A DNA stretch of 18,977 bases from Planctomycetaceae bacterium UBA6163 (lineage in GTDB: Bacteria; Planctomycetota; Planctomycetia; Pirellulales; Pirellulaceae). The notes beneath the pieces were generated by a model. The model worked only from the letters and a program-made list of their open reading frames with translations, was not told the DNA's origin and searched no databases. The position numbers and the translations under genes were made by a program. The stretch is taken from positions 1 to 18,977 of the forward strand of contig DIUH01000332.1 in assembly GCA_002428205.1 (NCBI GenBank), given 5' to 3'. Positions 16,096 through 18,977 of this stretch are shown here, piece by piece (within the stretch, counting starts at the first letter, position 1; each line of letters begins with the position of its first letter).

Positions 16096-17391
16096 CTACG
16101 CCAGCAACTCCTGAATCAGCTTGCCACCACCAGCAATCTTCATCGGACGGCCATTCTTTGAAGTGTAGGTGGTTTCTAACGAAATACCCAGCCCCTTACA
16201 AACGGTCGACATCAAATCTTCAGCGCTGTACGGTTCTGACTCGACTTCGGTCCCATCGCTGCTGGTTGCCCCGACGGCCAAGCCGCCTTTCAACCCTGCA
16301 CCACCAGCAACTACCGACCACGATCGCGCCCAGTGGTCACGTCCGGCCCCTTGGTTGATGCGTGGAGTGCGTCCGAACTCGCCCATCCAAATGATTGCAG
16401 TGTCTTGCAGCAGTTCGCGCTGCGCCAAGTCTTCGACCAAGGCGCTCATCGCCTTGTCCAATTCGGGCAATTTACGATCCGCCAGCGTCGTGAAGATGCC
16501 GTCGTGATTATCCCAACCGCCCAAGTCGACTTCGACGAACGGAACGCCTGCTTCGACCAATCGTCGAGCCAACAAGCAACCTTGGCCGAAACCGGTTGTG
16601 CCGTATCGTTGCTTGACCTCTTCGGGCTCCTGTTCAACCTTAAACGCTTTCATCTGGTCACTTGTCATCAAATCAAGCGTCTTGCGAAGCACCTTTTGGT
16701 GTTCACCAGCCGGGCTGCCAGCACCAGCGGCACCAGGACGAGTTTGCTTGACAAAGCCGCTCTCGATCAAGTCGAGTGCCGCGACTCGCTGCATCAATCG
16801 CTTGTCGTCAATCTTCATGTCCAGGTTGCGGATCCGACCATTGCTGGTCACCGAAAACGGTGCCCAGGCCATACCCAGGAAACCCGGCCCAGCCCCGGCA
16901 CCGCCGACCGCCACAAACGGCGGAATCTGCAGGTCAGGCCGCTGGCTGATCAGTTCGTGTGCGATCACCGAACCATAGCTGGGGTGTTCAATATTCGGAT
17001 TTGGCACATACCCGGTGTGCATGTAATAGCGTCCGCGATTGTGATCCGCTTCGCGAGTCGACATCGAACGAACGATCGACATGTGCTTCATCTGCTGGGC
17101 CATCAACGGCAGGTGTTCGCTGATTTGCATATCACCCGTCGTGCTGATCGGCCGGAACGGACCTCCTGTGGTCGCCCCGGGCTTGAGGTCCCACAGGTCG
17201 ATTGTCGACGGGCCACCACCCATCCACAACAGAATCGCCGATTTGCGATTCTTGCGCAGTTGGTCCGCATTGGCCGCGATCGCATTACCGAAGGTAAACG
17301 CGGTCGAAGCTATCGCGGCCGAACCGGCCATATGCTTGGCAAAATGTCGGCGGGTCATCCCGGCCGGAGTCGAAAAAGCAGAGTAGTTCAT
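16096..17391 (-). CDS. Tat-exported DUF1501 protein
   Basis: The 431-residue protein starts at the ATG at 17391-17389, with AAGGA a suitable distance upstream; a longer reading to 17454 would run into the upstream gene. The N-terminus carries a twin-arginine signal (MTRRHFAKHM at 12-21, then a hydrophobic stretch to AIAAN). The body has the DUF1501 hallmarks WMGGGPSTIDLWDLKP (56-71), GVPFVEVDLGGWDNHDGIF (282-300), IWMGEFGRTPRIN (334-346) and GRDHW (350-354). This family has an alkaline-phosphatase/sulfatase-like fold; the Asp/His-rich motifs are likely metal ligands, but no substrate is known. It nearly always stands next to a DUF1549/DUF1553 gene in planctomycetes, as here (17-base gap). Confidence 0.92.
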   Translation of the reverse strand: MNYSAFSTPAGMTRRHFAKHMAGSAAIASTAFTFGNAIAANADQLRKNRKSAILLWMGGGPSTIDLWDLKPGATTGGPFRPISTTGDMQISEHLPLMAQQMKHMSIVRSMSTREADHNRGRYYMHTGYVPNPNIEHPSYGSVIAHELISQRPDLQIPPFVAVGGAGAGPGFLGMAWAPFSVTSNGRIRNLDMKIDDKRLMQRVAALDLIESGFVKQTRPGAAGAGSPAGEHQKVLRKTLDLMTSDQMKAFKVEQEPEEVKQRYGTTGFGQGCLLARRLVEAGVPFVEVDLGGWDNHDGIFTTLADRKLPELDKAMSALVEDLAQRELLQDTAIIWMGEFGRTPRINQGAGRDHWARSWSVVAGGAGLKGGLAVGATSSDGTEVESEPYSAEDLMSTVCKGLGISLETTYTSKNGRPMKIAGGGKLIQELLA

Positions 17392-17408
17392 CAGAAGATC
17401 CTTGCCGG

Positions 17409-18977
17409 TTAGTGTTGCATGATAAATTCGTTGCTGTTGATAATCGCCCACCACATGTCCTGCAGCATCGCGACCTCGTCCCCACCGCGGGCAACGAGCA
17501 ATTTCGAAGCAATCGTTCCCTCGTCCCGTGTGGGACGGCGAGCAAGACCCGCCAGGAACAGGTGATTCACCCGATCCCTTGGCGACTTGTTTTCTGCCAT
17601 GACTCGTTTGATAAACCCACCATCACGATCGCTGATCGCCTGGTTGGTCAGTTCACCGTTGAACAGCATTAATGCTTGCGGAATCGAGCCGTTGAAAGTC
17701 GTCGCTTCGTCACCTTCATCGGTTCCAAAGGCGACCACAAACTGCTGCAACCACTGGCGACGCTGCTGTTCCTGGCGTTCATAACTGCCTGATGCGGTCG
17801 CACCACTGGCCGTTACCATCGATTGATAAAGTTGTTCCGCCGACATCTGACGCAGATAGAAGTGCGAGAACTTTGGTGTTTCACCAACCGACGGATCGTC
17901 CACTTCATTGGCGGTCGTGTGCCGAGCACTCAATTGGTAGGGCCGACTGAGCGTGATCCAGCGAATCAACTCCTTCACATTGTGGCTGTTCTTACGCACT
18001 TCAGTGCCCAAGTAGTCCAACAAATCCGGATGCGTCGGAACATTATGAGGCCCCAAATCATCAACAGGCTTGGTGAACGCGTGGCCTAAGAAATGCGACC
18101 AGAACCGATTCACCATCATCTTGTCTAAGTAGGGGCTTTCCATCATCAAGCGGCCCAACTCTTGCCGGCGATTTACCTCGCTGACATAACCGCTGGTACC
18201 GATCGCTGTGTCATCGATGAAAACCGGATAGGCAGCCTTCACCAAGCCATTTCGCAACTCATAGAAAATCAAAGCGTCGCTGGGGTCATTGGCCTGCCCG
18301 GCATAATCCTCATTCACCAACTCAGCGTGATCGACATCATTGGTGCCGGAAACGAATCGCCGGAGTGCACGCGTTTGACGGAAAAACGCATTGAAGTCCC
18401 AAAACCGCTGCTGCTTCCACTGATTGAACGGGTGGTTGTGACACTGAGTGCATTGAACCTGCAAGCCCAAGAAAATCCGCGATGTGCTGCTGGTTGCCAG
18501 CACCGCATCTTCCGCGTTCACCTTATCCGCTAAAAAGTTCGTCGCTCCGTTAAACCCCTCGGTCCCTGGCTTCGTCGAACCCTCAGCCGTAACCAACTCA
18601 TGAACCATTTGGTTATATGGCTTATTCGCGGCAAAGGTATCTCGCAAGTACTTCATCATTCCGTCGCGACTGGTCAACGAATCACGCTCCTGACCACCAC
18701 TGCGACCGATCAAGATGTTCGCCCACACGGTCGCCCAATGCCCGGCGTACTCTTCGGCATAGCGATCGTCTTCCAGCAATCTCTCGACTAATTTGGCGCG
18801 CTTGTCCTTCGAACGATCCTGAACGAACTCTTCCAGTTCCTTCAAGTTCGGAATGCGGCCAATGACGTCCAAATAGACACGACGACACCACGTCGCATCA
18901 TCAGCATCGGGCGCTGGCTTGATCTCATAATCTCGCCATTGCTGTTCAATCGCCGCGTTGATTTCAGCCACTTGGGG
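17409..18977 (-). CDS. DUF1549/DUF1553 protein, 5' end outside the window
   Basis: 522 residues are visible and the frame is open at the right edge, so the true N-terminus (probably with a signal peptide) is missing. The GTG at 18971 is internal rather than a start. The visible part begins in DUF1549 (TWCRRVYLDVIGRIP, then ERLLEDDRYAEEYAGHWATVW) and carries CTQCHNHPFNQW, a CxxCH motif of the type seen in c-type heme proteins and invariant in this family. DUF1553 follows (QELGRLMMESPYLDKMMVNR, FWSHFLGHAFTKPVDDLGP, then PQALMLFNGELTN and INSNEFIMQH at the end). The biochemical role is unknown; heme binding by the lone CxxCH is not established. It is the upstream partner of the DUF1501 gene. Confidence 0.92.
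   Translation of the reverse strand, partial: PQVAEINAAIEQQWRDYEIKPAPDADDATWCRRVYLDVIGRIPNLKELEEFVQDRSKDKRAKLVERLLEDDRYAEEYAGHWATVWANILIGRSGGQERDSLTSRDGMMKYLRDTFAANKPYNQMVHELVTAEGSTKPGTEGFNGATNFLADKVNAEDAVLATSSTSRIFLGLQVQCTQCHNHPFNQWKQQRFWDFNAFFRQTRALRRFVSGTNDVDHAELVNEDYAGQANDPSDALIFYELRNGLVKAAYPVFIDDTAIGTSGYVSEVNRRQELGRLMMESPYLDKMMVNRFWSHFLGHAFTKPVDDLGPHNVPTHPDLLDYLGTEVRKNSHNVKELIRWITLSRPYQLSARHTTANEVDDPSVGETPKFSHFYLRQMSAEQLYQSMVTASGATASGSYERQEQQRRQWLQQFVVAFGTDEGDEATTFNGSIPQALMLFNGELTNQAISDRDGGFIKRVMAENKSPRDRVNHLFLAGLARRPTRDEGTIASKLLVARGGDEVAMLQDMWWAIINSNEFIMQH

Noticed and set aside
16333..17412. 359-codon open frame on the + strand
   Set aside because: It lies wholly antisense to the DUF1501 gene, whose family motifs are unmistakable. 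Long antisense frames are common in sequence with this codon bias, and the product has no recognisable feature.
17392..17454. Upstream start of the DUF1501 gene
   Set aside because: It would overlap the DUF1549/1553 gene end. The ATG at 17391 has AAGGA upstream and gives a proper Tat signal near the N-terminus.

Overview
The window looks chromosomal and comes from a planctomycete, most likely of the Pirellulales (Rhodopirellula-like) type. The evidence is the DUF1549/DUF1553 plus DUF1501 gene pair, an ECF sigma factor next to a membrane-anchored DUF1553-like protein, the HlyD/M50 fusion genes, a secreted protein rich in WEP/GRWNPF-type motifs, frequent GTG starts and few Shine-Dalgarno sequences. 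This assignment is inferred from gene content. There is no rRNA, tRNA, transposase, integrase, phage gene or CRISPR array.

Layout from left to right. (1) 1-579 (+) is the 3' end of a hypothetical, probably envelope-associated protein. (2) 713-1506 (-) is a translationally coupled pair: a Flp/Tad-type prepilin (GTG start at 1506) and a two-helix membrane protein with a HAMP-like segment. A perfect hairpin at 684-703 lies in the convergent gap, and a perfect 16-bp palindrome lies upstream of the pilin. (3) 1757-5564 (+) is a three-gene operon with 4-nt overlaps: a duplicated ABC-2-type permease without its ATPase, then two CNNM/CBS (CorC-like) membrane proteins.

(4) 5680-13217 is the most unusual block. 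It holds a short SecA-like ATPase (-, 612 aa, motor only), divergently arranged with three (+) genes: a GAF-like/HlyD adaptor (665 aa), a fusion of a PqqD-like domain, an M50 metalloprotease and HlyD (747 aa), and a secreted HlyD-type adaptor (299 aa). The last gene is preceded by a 406-nt non-coding leader with several small hairpins. I read this as a candidate envelope export or peptide-processing system in which a reduced SecA motor stands in for the missing ABC ATPase. The function is inferred; the domain content is visible.

(5) 13361-18977 (-) reads leftward as a DUF1549/DUF1553 protein (5' end outside the window), a Tat-type DUF1501 protein, an ECF sigma factor, and a 714-aa membrane protein whose start codon overlaps the sigma stop codon. 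That last protein has an anti-sigma-like N-terminus, one transmembrane helix and a divergent DUF1549/DUF1553-like C-terminal region paralogous to the first gene of the cluster. The organisation suggests a sigma/anti-sigma switch tied to the DUF1501/DUF1549/DUF1553 pair.
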